This document shows, piece by piece, positions 50,914 through 64,000 of a stretch of DNA of 64,000 bases. Source of the DNA: Eudromia elegans (Eukaryota; Chordata; Aves; Tinamiformes; Tinamidae); the NCBI GenBank assembly GCA_003342815.1, contig PTEX01000015.1:7342936-7406935 (forward strand), given 5' to 3'. Within the stretch, counting starts at the first letter, position 1, and each line of letters begins with the position of its first letter. Made by a program: the position numbers and the translations under genes. The notes under the pieces are model-generated. The model saw nothing but the letters and a program-made list of their open reading frames with translations. It made no database searches and was not told the origin of the DNA.

Positions 50914-53900
50914 AATTAATATGTTCTGTTTGTACCAGGTGATTATAAGTCTCAATTCACATACTGGGAAGTGGTCCTAATCAGAAAGGACAGCACTGAT
51001 CTAAGGTCTTGCTCATTACAGATGTATTCATACTTCCTGAATACACAACTCCTGACTGCTTGTCAAAATGATCATGACTTTTACAAAGAGCTTAAAGATA
51101 GAAGGCAGGAGAAATTGATATGTCAATGACTTCCTGTGCCAGCAAGGAGACTGATACAATTATCTATGGGGTGTATATTGTAGCACACATCTCAGCAGAG
51201 TGTTAATTCAAAGACAGTTGTTCATTCCCACACTTTTTAAAGGATAATCCAATTGTGGAAAACAACAAAAACATAGGTGGGTTGCAGATTCAGTAATGTC
51301 AAACGTAACAAATATCACTTTTACACACCAACTCTCTACGGGCTGACCTATGAAAAGGAAGAGTGAAGTGAAAAGTGAAAAAAGAGTGAAGCTGATAGGC
51401 ATCCTCTAACTCAGAGGGCATAGAACATCAGTTTGCCTGAACACAGCAACAACACATGATAAATAGCTAAAACATGATATATAGCTTTAAATAAATAATT
51501 TTTATTACAGAAGAAATTCAACACTACTCTGTTTTCATTCTAGTTCCATATCTATATAAAACTACACCCTTCTCCAGCTTCTGTCAAGTTTCTGTTTCAG
51601 AAATATCAAAACATGTGCTGTAAGAATAAAAGAAAGGCAAATGTCTAAATCTGTTGTGGTCCAAGAAAAGCAGATGAAAATGGTGCACCATTCTAAAATC
51701 AGAAGTATTTTCAAATAGTTCTAAGGTGATAGTAATACTTATGAAATAAACTGTACTTTGACAAGAGCTTTCTGTTGCTATTAATTTCATCAACTAAGAT
51801 GACAGCTACCATACCTGAGAGTATGTGCTTTTTCTTTCACAGTACCTTCTCTTAGCCTGGATAAGATTTCTGTACTTTTCAACAGGCACTTTTTTATGTT
51901 TACTGTTCAAGCTTTACCTTCAGCTGACAGCTGAGAAAATGATGGTGGTTAATGAAAACAGCTTTGTGGTATGAAAATTCATTCACTAAGAAATTAGTTA
52001 TTTCACTGAGAATTCCAGACATTTACTGTAAGGAACTTTGATACTAAACTGATCAGTGGTTCCGAAGCATTGTTTTATGAATTACTCCAGTTATTGAACA
52101 TATATTAACACAGCGTAGACAAGAAAATACATCACTAACTTAGACTGAATTCACTTCTAAATACTTCTGATCTCCACTTGCCCCCCAAAATAGCTTTTGC
52201 TCTAGGAATAGGTAGCCAAATCATGTTTCTCTTAGATGAACTAACTAATTCTACACATCTAAATAGACCTGATTAATTCTTAATCAAATGTATTAACATT
52301 CTATTACATATACAGACACAGATAATCAGCCTAAATTCCTTGCAACTTTTCTCTGCTGCTAGAAAAAGTTCCCTAGTACTTATCTGTATTCTAAGTATCA
52401 CTTCAGTTATTCCTGCACTAATTTAACTTTCTTCTGACAAAGTATTAAGATAAAGACACTTATTTAATATCCCCATTCCCAGATTCTTAATACACAGTGA
52501 AAGTAAGTCAGAGAGATATCACTATTGCTACTGACATTTCAAGGTATAGTGCTGTGTAAAACTGTTATTTAACTTTAATCAAAAGAAGCTCTCTCACCAA
52601 GATGTGGAGCTTTCACGTTTCAAACTAAATTTCAGTTGCGATATATATTATTTAAGAAACTTTAGTTTTATCTTGCTAGATTTTATTAAAAAGCAAACAA
52701 CACAACAAAAAAAAGGAAAAACAACTCCTATCTACATTTACTTGTCCAAAGTTTGGGTTAACAGGATGTTTAAACATCACAGAAGTTCATAAAAACTTAT
52801 AAAAAGTTTGGAAAAGCCTTCATACTCTTGTCATAGCTAGAAATAGGGTACAGCTCACTCAGTGGAAAACAGAAAGCGGGACACATATGCCAGGAATCAT
52901 CTTGTAGATGCTGGTAGTTCAATATGTCAGGCCAAAGCAGAGATAAGATCTACATAGAGAGATTGTCCAGCTAGGCGACATGTATTACTTGATTTACTCC
53001 ACTGAGGCAGAGTGAACTTCCTCAGTGACTCAGACTGACAAGAAGGAACGAAAATCACATGGAAGTATTTTATTAGGAATTGTCAAGAATAAATTTTCCC
53101 TCACTATGGTCCTTTGATGAATCTTGCTACCTATCTTAGAGCTCTTGCTTGAGATATTTTTTCTACAAGCCATTCTGGAGTAGTTTTGTTGGAATAGGAT
53201 TCTCTAACAGTCAGATGTCCCTCAAGCCTACTCTTCCCCAAAACTTGGCTTTTTCTTCTGCCTTTCATCCCAAATTGAGTCCCACATCATAAATGAGTAC
53301 ACTGACTCGCACTGGCCTTTTATCAGTTGCAGTCATTTCAAATGTTAGTGGCTTAATGTCAGTTTTGTTCTGCTCACAGGCTATTCCTCTGAAATTCATC
53401 TCCTCTAAGGATCTACTGGTGGAGCTAATCACGGTTTCTGCCTTTTGCTCCTCTCATTTCCCCTGATGATAGATACCACTGAAGATTCCAGCTTCACATC
53501 ATATTCACTTTTGAGGCCACCCTTCTCCCAGTTCTCTCTTAGGTGGAGAACAGACCACCACTATTCTAAGTATCTTTAAAATATGCATTAGATTATTCAT
53601 TTTAAGCTTCTGTTCTCACCATAACAATAGCCCCTTCAGCTTTCACCAACATGTGCACATTTAAGCTTTTAAGCTGCTTCTTAAAACTATTGATTCAGGA
53701 TTACCTTCTCCATTCCAAACTTTTCAATTACACTTGGCAGTCAAAAATGGTTACCTAACTGTGGACTGTCATCCCATAAAAATCTGTAGAAGTCACTAAT
53801 GTCGTTTACTTGCAGAAGGACTGTCCTTACGGTAGCATAAACGAAATAAATGCTGCAAGACTCTCTGTTTACTAATCTGACATATTTTGTGACGTTGTGC

Positions 53901-56734
53901 ATAAGAGGGACACCATTTCATTGATGATGGACAGATAAGCTGCAAACTAGGAGCAAAGAGATGTTAAGCCTTCAATGCACAGACTCATGTACCAGATGAC
54001 TTAGATAGAAAGGAAAATAATCAGGTTCTAACATAGATCAGAACTGCAGGATTTCTGGTATTAGAGGAAAGGAGGAAATGAGTCATTGCTAAGTTTTCTC
54101 CTAGGACACTGCACCTGCAGATATTACTCAGGGCAGACTACAGCTATGACTCAAGTCCTTATGTCATTTTAATTGTGTGCTCCAGAAGATTAAGAGGACT
54201 ATGTTACTGTGCAGTGTGAATGAGCGACACAGCTGAGATGATAAACTTTCTTTCACAATTGCACTTGTTCTTGTTAGTTTTGTCACTGAAACAGAGAAGA
54301 AGCTGGGTTCACTGGCCAAATTACAACAGGTTTGCCTTGCAATATCCTGCATATATTCATATTTAATTCAAATTGAAATTTGATCAACAAGCATTTGAAA
54401 CATTTAATAACAGCAATTTGACCCCCAATTAGGTGATGTATGTCCATGAGAAACTCTGAGATACAGCGTGTTTTCAGCGTTTCATTATCTCCTCTTTTTT
54501 TCTTAGACAGCCTTTCCACTACCTGCTCAACAGACAGATGAGCCTCTTATCAGAAGAAGCAGATGGCTGAGCCAGTCTGTTTGAATTTTCTGACATGCAC
54601 TTGGAGAACATTTCCATGAATTTTGTTAAAGTGCATTATATTACAGCACAATTGGGGATATAAGCGGGGCGATAGCACAGCTTCTGTTCAGGAGTGTATT
54701 TTTAAATCTTGTTGCAGAGTTCTGTAATGTAAAGCCATATTTTTCAACTTGAAGAAAGCAGATACTTTCTGTAGTCATTTCAATGTCAAAAGGGAGGAAT
54801 GTACAGCAGGTTTGTCTTTGCTGCCTGAAAAATGAGGCAGAGGTTTTTTTTTTGTGAATTTATGTCATAAACAACTCATGACCATGAAATGGATCAAGAA
54901 ATGGTTAATTGCTATAATGATAGCTAATCTGTAGAGATAGTAATCTTTTGGTGATATTGATCTACAGATCTCTGTGTAGTTACATCAGAGCTATCATATA
55001 TTCCACGTGTGGGGCAAAGACAAAAGACACCTCATGAACAACAGAGTGATAAAAAGGACAGAGGGGAAGATTGAAGAGGCAGAATTTTTGCATTTATTAA
55101 ACCAGAAATGTGACATACCTAGTTAAACTCTATTTTCACAGTACCCAAATGCCCTAAAAAACACATGAGAAGGCGGAACATAATCCATACTCTTCCATAC
55201 TCCCTTTACTTACTGAAGTTGGCAGCTGTGTAGTCTGAATCTGCAAAGAGATAAAACATATAGGCTCTCAGGAAACTGTTCTGTGAGTTAGGATTGCCAG
55301 TAAGTTTTGATATCTTCCTATTCTCTTCCAGACATCAGCGATGGCTCTCCATACTGCAACGGGTAACAAATGGGTTTAAGGTAGTTAAAGGTTTAAGGCA
55401 GACCATAATCCTTCTTTGTATTACTAAGGAATATCACCTAATAAAATAAACAAAGACTTTAAGGAACATGCCACCTTATAATTTGTAATATATGAAAATC
55501 CAAATATCTGAAATTCACAATAAATTTGTGCTTAAAGTCATAAATGTCCTGCTTTACTACTTTTTATATTATTTCCATGTCCTATTGCCATAGCTAGATG
55601 AGGTTTAGTGAACCTTATTTTCATGTTGATTTGTAAATGCTTTTGAGTGATCCTCTGAAGTCAGGAGCTTTTTAAATATAAAATAATTCAAATGAAGCCG
55701 CTATATTTGAATCTGCATTCCAGATCCAGCTCCCCAAAAACTAAGTAGCATTTAATATACAAATGAGACCCAATGTGCTGGTGCTCCTTCCATTTTTGAT
55801 AAGGTGCACAGACTCAAAAAAAGAAGAGAGCTTATATTTTTGATTTTGAAATCTTCATTAATATGTGCAAAATTATTTTAAGAATTAAACTGTTTGTGCC
55901 AATATACCTATACAGGTTTAAAAAGAGGTAGATAAATACTATTGTGGAACAACTTAATGAGTGCACAAGACTTGACATAGTCAGAAATTCTAGAGAAACA
56001 AAAGCAATAGCCAAAGACAGAAAAGTAAGTGGAACAGCATGATGTTATTTTTCATCACTTTACTTTTCAGTTTCTACAATTATTCATGAAAATATATTGT
56101 CTACAAATTCTCTTATTTCAAATAACAACTTAGAGAAGAATGTATCAATATATTCCTACTTCTCTTGGAAAATATCTGCATATTTGCATACTCCCAAGAA
56201 AGCACCATTATTATCAGGACATCTCCCTTCCTGTGAACTGAAAAATCAACTACTTGTACAGTCCTCACAAAAGCAGCTGTGGTAGGAGCCTGAAAGAAAT
56301 GTAGGCAATGTGGGAAGGGTCCATAACAGAGAAATAGAACGCTGAACAATGAACCAGCCTTGGTGTTTAGTTTAATAGTATATTCAGGTCAGCAGGACAT
56401 ACAGGACATATTGCACATTTTTGGTAATTAAATAGAGTCATAAGAGAGAAATTCTTTAGTTTCTGCTCCCAGCAGTGACAATCAAGATGCCTTTAACACT
56501 CTAGATACTAAGAAAAAATCAAACAAAGATTTTAAATTCTGATCAAAATTAAACCCACTAAAGTTAGGGTCTTGACAAGACATTGGGTATTGCACAGTTA
56601 ATCAGTCTTGAAAAGTTGTTCAAATGATGTATAAAAATAGGACTTTCTAACTTCTTTTAGCCTCTCAGAGGTGCTCTATTCAGCATTGGTAAATGATGAG
56701 GGTCTGAAAGTCGTAACTCTTACATTTGTACTCC
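50914..56734. other. AT-rich non-coding DNA, no gene seen
   Basis: Unique sequence without recognisable transposons. The stretch around 54540-54840 is repeat-free and somewhat less AT-rich, but I see no coding signal in it. Confidence 0.55.
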
Positions 56735-56756
56735 TTTTTTTTTTTTTTTTTTTTTT
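56735..56756. repeat. Poly-T run (22 T)
   Basis: Simple thymine run with no recognisable retroposon body beside it. Confidence 0.9.
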
Positions 56757-58556
56757 CTGAGAAATCCCAAACTGAACAACCACTGAAAAAAAAGACAGCC
56801 TATTTCCTATTGATGAAGGACATGAACTTATAGCATCTTTCCTAGAAAGATGTTCAGTTTTCAGTTACGCTAGGTTAAAGAAAGTCTAGGGCTGATATTT
56901 GTATTTAAAATGAGGAATAATTTATATAAGTTAAGCTTAACTAATTTGTTAGCAGTCTAAGAGATATGCCAACGCAGCAGATGATGCAGATTTTTTTTTC
57001 CAATAAAAGTCACAACTGACTATGCTGCAAATGTTAATATCATGCTAAGAGATGGTAACACCACAATTTCTAAGGTTGCTCTGGCTGTGAAAATGAGTAA
57101 TTTAAAAGCTAGCATCTAAATACTATGTGTCCCAATGTCTGCTAGATACTATCCCCTTAAAGAAAATGTTATTAAAATTTCTATCTAAGGTTACTATGAT
57201 TATATATTTAAATAATTGAAATGCTCCTTCTATTTTCAGTGACTTATTTGCTTCTGCCAAAACTACCTAAATAAGTAGCTTGCTGAAATAAGCTGCAGGA
57301 ATTTTATATCCAGTCATTATTGATCAGAGCACTGAATTTATGGACTCTCCATGCAAAGATAGGTGTAACATGAAAAGCTCCAATGACTACTTGATTATTT
57401 CACAAAGACCTTAAAGCTTTTTGGGCATGAAATACTAGGTTTCTTTAAATGAAAGCTATCTGAATATTCAGTATAGTTTATAATACATGACAATTCTATT
57501 ATACAAACTTTATAAAATGTCGTAAGTAGGAAAATTATGGTAGGAAAAGACTAGGAAAGGAAAAATATAACCCGGTGATACTGGGAGCCATCAAAATTTA
57601 TATTGCTAAAACTGTTGAAAAAATGCTAACAGAAATAATATATTTTATTCTATCATTCTACATGAAGATTATATATTCTAGACCTTAGTCAATATATGTT
57701 TCAAGCCAATGGGAGTTTTGCTGGAATAAAACAAAAGAAATGTGATCAAAATAGATAAGTTATTGGTATTACCTGCTCTACATCCTGAGACTTAATAGAC
57801 TGGCTTATTCACCCTATTCTTTTCACTTGGACACCAGGTAAAAAAACCAAAGGCCTGCAGACTACACTTTATATTAATAAGGGCTATAAAATAGTGCAGA
57901 AGGAAATCTGTCCAGCTCATACATGTTAACAGAATTAGAAAAATCCCCACATTTTACAGAAGAAGTAAGTGGGCAATAGCAGAAATATAGTTCACCCTTG
58001 CTTTGTGTTCTGGGATGCTTTTACCAAATTAGAGTTGATCCATCCACAATGTTATCAACAATTTCAGTTTCTGATACTCAGATGCACTAACTTTTCTTAG
58101 CCACTTCCAGGTCCAATTACAGTAGGAACTGCACCTTCAAAAGAGTGCCCACAGTTCATCAGTAATTAAGCAAATGAGTCATTTGTTGACTATTATTTGC
58201 TATCTTCATTTTAATACTGGGCACTTGTCAGAACAAAACATTAATAGTCTAAGTTCATTTTTTCACTTCTTGCATGATGAAACTAACTCAGGAATCAAAA
58301 ATATGATTTTTTTTATTTTTAAAATTTAGTTTCATTAAATAACTGCATCAATTGATAAGATTTTTGTTAAAAGGTTTTCTTAGTACCAAAAAATGGAATA
58401 ATAATTTGAAAATCAGAGAGGAGTTCAGAACTCTAAAAGTAAGGCGTGCTTTATTTTCAGTTGAAAACTTTGGTGACTCTGAAATGAATTTTTGCCTCCA
58501 GTATCTGAACGCTTTTTCCCTGTAATTGAGACTGGTGACACACAGATGGAACTCTT
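56757..58556. other. AT-rich non-coding DNA, no gene seen
   Basis: Unique AT-rich sequence with no recognisable feature. Confidence 0.6.
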
Positions 58557-58558
58557 AC

Positions 58559-58733
58559 CTGCAGCGCCACATGCTGCTCAAGAAAAAGTTTAATGAGGGT
58601 GAAAGTAGTGGCTCGGGCTTTTACCCATTGTCTTCCATCATCAACCACCAAGACAGCTTCAGGAGGGGTGTCAACCAGTACATTGCACACTACATATTTT
58701 TCCCAAAAGGCTAAGCAATCAAAACAATTTTGC
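58559..58733 (-). other. Exon-like open segment with splice-site motifs, unidentified
   Basis: On the minus strand, a segment of 175 bases is bordered by an acceptor-like TTTGATAG at its 5' side and a strong donor CTGCAG|GTAAGAGT at its 3' side (GT at 58558-58557). One frame is open across the whole segment. It gives 58 codons after one leading base and ends in phase 0. Peptide pieces include NCFDCLAFWEKYVV, NVLVDTPPEAVLVVDDGRQW and TFTLIKLFLEQHVALQ. The composition is less AT-rich than the flanks. I do not recognise the protein. It may be a real internal exon of a gene with long introns, a relic of an old mobile element, or chance. The acceptor's pyrimidine tract is only moderate. Confidence 0.25.
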
Positions 58734-58738
58734 CTATC

Positions 58739-60843
58739 AAATATATCAGAGAGCCCAGCAAAGAATTAGCAAATTGTTTAAGGCCTAAGACAATCAATCT
58801 TAATAATAATCTGTTTATAAAATGTTAAAATTATTTTAGACATGGTCTTCTGAATACAGGTTGAGTACCCACAAGTAATTTTAAAACTCTCTATTAAAAG
58901 AAAACAGAAAAATATTTTTGAAAGTGAGGAATGCATGCAGAATCTTATTTTCCCCAACAGTAACTTTAAAAACGACAGAACTTTGATATACTTTAGAAAA
59001 AAATGATTAGACAGATTGTCTACAGTAGTTGCAGACTATAACGTTCAGCCATACAATTATGCCAGCATGCTTCATTCATGTAACGAGTTTGCTTTATTTG
59101 CAAAATAAAGAAGCTTTATTTTGTTTTCTTCTCTGCTTCTTCCAAACTAACCGTATCTCATGACATTTTGCCAGTGGTTCTAAGCAGGAACTCCCACTAT
59201 CATGGCCTTTACTAGTCCTGCTTGATTGCTGAGGCAACGACCACAAGTTCTCAAGGTGTGCCTTGAAGCTTTGACCCAATGCCAAAGAGCTGTGGAGCCT
59301 GAAGTACTTGCAATGACTGTTTTCAGGACTAAGATGAGTAACATCTTGTCATGGCACAAGCTAACATATACTGAGCTCTGGATTCCCTATAGGCATTCTT
59401 CAGCTTTTGAATTTGAAGCAGTATTGTCAGTTCTCTCATACCTGACAGCAGGGACCGGGCAAGTTAACCTCTCATATAGTTACAAGACATCCTCCTTCCT
59501 GGGCAAGAAAAAAAGAGTTGCAACAAATGCTTTTTAGATGCTGACCAGGTGTGGGGTGTCTTCCTGGCCTTTGGTTGCTCCGCTTGAACTAGCAATTTTT
59601 TTTTTCTTTATCTTCCAAGAGCAATGCTCTATTTTTATATTATCTTCAGCTGACCATGCAGGAGCATCAGTACAAGCATAGGATGAATCATGCACGTGAG
59701 CCTTCCCATTTGAAGATGAATCAGAAACAATGGGAGCAGAATATCTGCTGTAAATCAGAAATCAAAGACAAAAAGAACAGACATCTGCATAGATATTTCT
59801 GTAATCTACTTGTAGAGGTGTTACAATTTTTGAAAGACAGAAACAGGAAAAGAATTAAACACCCAAAGGAATATAAACTTACATATGAGAACTAATGACA
59901 AAATGCTGATAGAGTAGCAATTTCCAATTTATACAAACGAGGTACTTGCTGTATAGTTTGACATAACTTGTAAAATAGCCATCTCTATAAACTTGGAACA
60001 CATCCTATCAAAATCTCCTTAAAAATGAATTGCCTTAGGTTATGTGGTAGCTATCTGTGTACAGATCCAGCTCCAGGGCTTGGCAAGACACCAGCTTCCT
60101 AAAAGTGAAAGTGAATTGGAAGAGCATTCATTAAAAAATAATCCATCATTACAACTGCTATTTTCCTAAATACTGTTTTTTACCTCATTCTCTTTCCATT
60201 CAGGAAGCACTAATCCTACATATCCTTTTATATATAAGGTCCTTGACAAAGCATAAGGTTTTGACCTCAGCCACCTTTGTTCAAATCTTCCTTTGTATAA
60301 TTCTACTTCCTACCATGATGTTGAATAGGAATCTGGACCATGTCAACATACTGTCAAAGAAGCGGCATTTTTTTTCCCTTTGCTCTTTTTCCTTTAACCA
60401 GTAGGAGTTTGATGTATGCTTGAAGTATATGCAAGGAACTACAAATGCCTGACACGTGGTCAGAAAAGCAAGGCCTGGCTTGTATGCCAAAAGTGTTTTG
60501 AGAGCACCAATTTGTTCTATATGAACAGAACTACAAATTTCCTGTGTCTCCTCATTTGGCCAAATAGAGAGGATTTGATAATATAGATGGAGTAGTGAAT
60601 CAGTACTAGGGCAATGTAAGAATGAAGCAGCTCATCACTGCTTGCAGTTCTTCAGAACTAATAGACATATAGCTACTATAACTAGTGACAGATCTGCTCC
60701 AGTCTGCCTGGTACAGGAACAAGGGGAGAGCTGGAAGTCGTGAATAACTTGTGGCTAAGTTTATAGAGTCGTTTATGTTTAGCTAAGCAACAATACATAC
60801 ATCTTTGAGGTCAGAATTTTAAAACAGATTATCCTAGATTTGG
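58739..60843. other. Non-coding DNA, no gene recognised
   Basis: Unique sequence. An open frame of 103 codons (plus, 59226-59537) lies in slightly less AT-rich DNA and has no recognisable domain. Confidence 0.5.
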
Positions 60844-60899
60844 ATCAAATATGTGTTTGTATTTTATTTTTGTCAAATATGTGTATGTATTTTATTTTT
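60844..60899. repeat. 28-base tandem duplication, two copies
   Basis: TCAAATATGTG[T/A]-TTGTATTTTATTTTTG-type units stand next to each other at 60844-60871 and 60872-60899, differing at one visible base. This is a recent local duplication. Confidence 0.9.
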
Positions 60900-63574
60900 G
60901 TCTATGATTAAATTAAATGCTTTCAGACACAGTAAAAAGAACCACAGTCTGACAAGGTTTTTGCTATATTTTACTCATCTTATTTGAGGGAAGATAGAAA
61001 ACAACTACAAGAAAAAAGGTTGACTTTAATGGCTGCGTTCATGCAGGGCTGAGTATATTTAGGAGGATCTCTGACCGGACTTTCCATCGAGAATAGCAAT
61101 ATAGAAAAGAATGTGAGGACAAAAGTGTAAAAGCAGGAAATTGGCACACAATAAGCAAATCAGCTTACAAAAAAAAAAAAAAAAAAAGGTTTTGAAGGCA
61201 TAAAAAGGCTTTCTGACTGACAGAGGAAAAGGAAAAAGGAATAAAACACTGAATTGAGTAGTTTTGCTACTTAGATCAAATAGCCTAACTTTTAAAAATG
61301 CTGAGCAGCCACAGACTCTGATCAAATTATGGATCTGGGCTTGGAGAAAACTGTTCTTGCCTGTCTGTTTCTATGCATTACTTTTGTGGAACTGAGTCTA
61401 GAAAGTATATCAACTTTTTGGTCGTGCTTTATTATCATTTTAAAAATGTTTTGTAGAGAGAAAATTATTAGCAGGATGCTGCCTGCAGTCCACCTGTAAA
61501 ATTTCCAATACCTCTTGACTTTGACAACACCTTCTGATGAGCCATCAGCCATGCTATTCAGTTGAGAGCCTTAGAGGAGAAATAGTAAAAGCAAAAATAA
61601 GGTAAGACATGACCACTTTACACCTTAATTGCCTTGCAGTTCAGTCCCACAGAACTGAACCCAGTGAAACTCCAACCTTCTGCCTGTGATATAGTTCTTT
61701 CATTTCAATGTTAGGTTGTTCTTTCTTTTCCATCTCCTAATAACCCAGGAAAAAATAAAATAATAAAACACTATATATTGATTTTCATTGTAAACTTTCC
61801 ATAAACTTAGTTATACACTTTCAGCAAGGATTTAATGAGAGCTTTTCTTTAAGTGGGTTGGACAGCAGTTTTCCCAACCTTTCTGTATACAGACTGCTCT
61901 CATGGTATTTTGCTCTGCATATGTGCTCTGTTTCTCAATGCATTTTTATTTTGATTGATACAACTTTAGAGAGTGCCTTGCTGAGAAACGCTGAATTATT
62001 AAGCCTTGAATGTAACTGGCTTTCATCCACTACTGTATCTTTGTCATAGCCCCACACTTCAAAGCCACTCTTTGATAATGAGGGTTTTTTTCTGTCTATA
62101 CTTAATATATTCCTGTTAAAATTATAGCCTGCATGTCTTTAAGAAATTATTTTCCCAAATCTCCATTTTTTTATGTTTGATGTCAACATCTACAGAGTTC
62201 TTAATCTTTTTTTTTTCTTTTCACAAACCCATATCACTTTTTTCCTTTTTTTTAATGTTCCAGCTGCACCATTTCCTATTTTTGTCTCTCTTAATAAAAA
62301 AAAAAAAAAAAAGTTTCAATCTGATCTTAAAAATGACATCCTGCCTTGAAACTCACTTGTAAGAGTTTTGGGGCTTTTTTAAAAAAAAGCTTGCTTTTTA
62401 AAAGCTTGCTTCTAAGGCACTATCATGGAAGAATTAGGCTGGGGGGGGTGGTTTTTTGTTTTTTTTTTTTTTTTTCTTTTTGGTAACATGAAGATTAAGC
62501 CTCTCCTGGAACTTGCTGTAACCTTTTCTACTTCTGATTTTTTTTTTTAATACTTCTGAGTTTAGCATGCTTTATATCCCTATTTCCACAGGGAGCTCAG
62601 ATCTGTGAGAATTAGCAGGGGACTGAAGTAGTTCATTCTCCTCTTATGATTATTCTTTTGGATACAGTGATCCTATTTTTCACCTGAACTGTCTTCTGCA
62701 TTAAATACCAGATTTATTAGTCTATTTCATGCTTTTCTGGTACGTTCTCTCATTTGATCTTTTGCTTATTTTTATATTTTCATACCAGACAGGTCATTTA
62801 TTTTGATTGTTCATACATATTCTATATTTGTTTGGGTAAAAATAATGTATTTTTTCTACTGAAAAAAACCAGAGTTGCTTGGCCCAGCTAGTCTGATTTG
62901 GTCCATAGACACTAGCTGTCGAGTATCAAGAATGCTGGTAATATGGATTGGAACCCAGAGATAAAGAACTCGTTACCACCATTTTACAGCTGAGAATAAA
63001 ATGCCAAATATGTCCTGTATCTCAAAATGCAAATGCAACATATGGCAAATTTGAGGTAAAATGTGAGTCACTTTAATCCTAGTACTTCAGGCATACTTAA
63101 AATATAACAATACTCCAATACTCTGCTGTTTAGTCTTGGTAGAGTAATATAATAATTCCTATAATAATAAGGAAAGCTAAGAGAGATACATATAAATCCT
63201 TCTTGACTAAAGTTGGCAGGTGGTTTTACTAAAAGTAAAGACCTACAGAAAACAATGGTTAATTTGGAAAATAATTTTAAAAGATGATTCACTGTGTTAA
63301 TTAAGTAGTGACTGCAATGCAGTGTTTTGCATGTGTTTAATAAAAAATAAATCTCATTGCTCATGCTGATAAAAAAAAGTTTGGATGTAAATTAAACTTG
63401 TCCTATCTGAATCACCGGTTCAAGTCCAAATCAACATATAAGTAAACCCACTGCTCTGATACATACCATCAGCCTGCGTGTGAGTTTACCTGTTTCTAAA
63501 TTATGAGATCTGCTGTTTAAAGTTTACCAAGATTGTAAAAAACATTTACGAAGATTTTACCAAGATTATTATAC
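60900..63574. other. AT-rich DNA with several A/T runs, no gene seen
   Basis: Poly-A runs lie at 61169-61187 and 62295-62312. Eight G followed by a long T run lie at 62441-62476, and the word AAAAGCTTGCTT is duplicated at 62386-62411. Open frames are short and unrecognised. A tRNA B-box-like word at 63418-63428 has no matching A box. Confidence 0.6.
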
Positions 63575-64000
63575 CAAGAGTATTTCCTGATAGTAATGAA
63601 CAGAGATGGTCTAGTGGGAAATGTGAGGGTCAGGGGAGTCTTGGCTGCAGTGACCATGAGATGCTGGAATTCACAATCCTGCATGGAGGAAGCTGGGCAA
63701 GAAGCAGGACTGCAACTCTGGACTTGGACCCTGAACAGAGCCAACTTTAACCTTTTCAGGGAGCTCTCTGGAGGAATCCTCTGAGCCAGGGTGCTAGCAG
63801 ATAAGGGACTCCAGGAGAGCTGGCTGATATTCAAGCACCACTTTCTCCAAGCCCAAGATCGGCGTATTCCTACAAGAAAGAAGTCAAGCAGGAGGGACAG
63901 GAGATCTGCATGGATGGGCAGGGAGCTTCTGGGTAAACTTAATGAGAAAAAGAGCACACAGGTAATGTGGAAGAAGTGCCAGGCAACATGGGAAGAATAC
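63575..64000 (+). mobile_element. CR1-type LINE ORF2 fragment, continues beyond window
   Basis: This is a plus-strand fragment of the middle of CR1 ORF2, the linker from the endonuclease end toward the reverse transcriptase. Recognisable pieces are NRDGLVGNVRVRG, LGCSDHEMLEFTIL and, after a frameshift, RANFNLFRELSGGIL, a TGA stop, then ARVLADKGLQESWLIFKHHF, LQAQDRRIPTRKKSS and AWMGRELLGKL, running off the window at WEEY. The 5' border lies near 63575-63595, inside ORF2, so the copy is 5'-truncated. It is broken by at least one frameshift (near 63735) and one stop. This portion is rarely kept in bird CR1 copies, so the element may be 2 kb or longer to the right. Confidence 0.9.
63590..64000 (+). 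pseudogene. CR1 ORF2 endonuclease/RT linker remnant, partial
   Basis: This is the coding part of the CR1 fragment at the right edge. The SDHEMLEF motif corresponds to the end of the endonuclease domain, whose SDH triad is part of the apurinic-like nuclease active site. The RANFNLFRELSGG and KKSSRRDRR segments precede the reverse transcriptase. Frameshift and stop make it non-functional. The reverse-transcriptase core would lie outside the window. Confidence 0.8.

Noticed and set aside
63418-63428. GGTTCAAGTCC, a perfect RNA polymerase III B-box, as part of a tRNA or tRNA-derived SINE
   Set aside because: No A box or cloverleaf arms are found at the right spacing upstream.

Overview
This window looks like avian nuclear DNA. 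The strongest evidence is several copies of the bird/reptile CR1 non-LTR retrotransposon. They carry the typical 3' end (a GGTTGGACTAGATGACCT-like stretch, then TCTAGAGGTCCCTTCCAACC and short ATTCTATG repeats) and reverse-transcriptase remnants. The rest is AT-rich, CpG-poor vertebrate-type sequence with homopolymer runs and simple repeats. I cannot name the species.

I find no intact cellular protein-coding gene, rRNA, tRNA, operon or CRISPR array. Apart from CR1 remnants and simple-repeat artefacts, the open frames are short and at about the number expected by chance in AT-rich DNA. The window is best read as a gene-poor intergenic region or the inside of a very long intron.

Layout: a 5'-truncated CR1 on the minus strand (about 184-780); a GC-rich block flanked by an 11-base direct repeat (3128-3451); AT-rich DNA to a (TTTTA)n array (12132-12230); a GC-rich island with a decayed coiled-coil-like reading frame (about 15960-16450); AT-rich DNA to a long (GGAAA)n tract broken by an N (24798-25054) and a short (GGGAA)n tract (27016-27060); two plus-strand CR1 3' ends (33006-33308 and 37180-37518); an internally deleted minus-strand CR1 (39401-40380) next to a hairpin, a 56-base poly-A and a (TTCC)n tract with an N; then about 22 kb of mostly unique AT-rich sequence with a few possible regulatory or exon-like segments; and finally a CR1 ORF2 fragment running off the right edge (about 63575-64000).

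The CR1 copies are dead: all are truncated, frameshifted or interrupted by stops. No genes act together here. The items most worth checking are the precise internal deletion in the 39.4-40.4 kb CR1, the direct-repeat-flanked GC block near 3.3 kb, the unidentified coding-like island near 16.2 kb, and the exon-like minus-strand segment at 58559-58733. I found no clear evidence of a new biological system.
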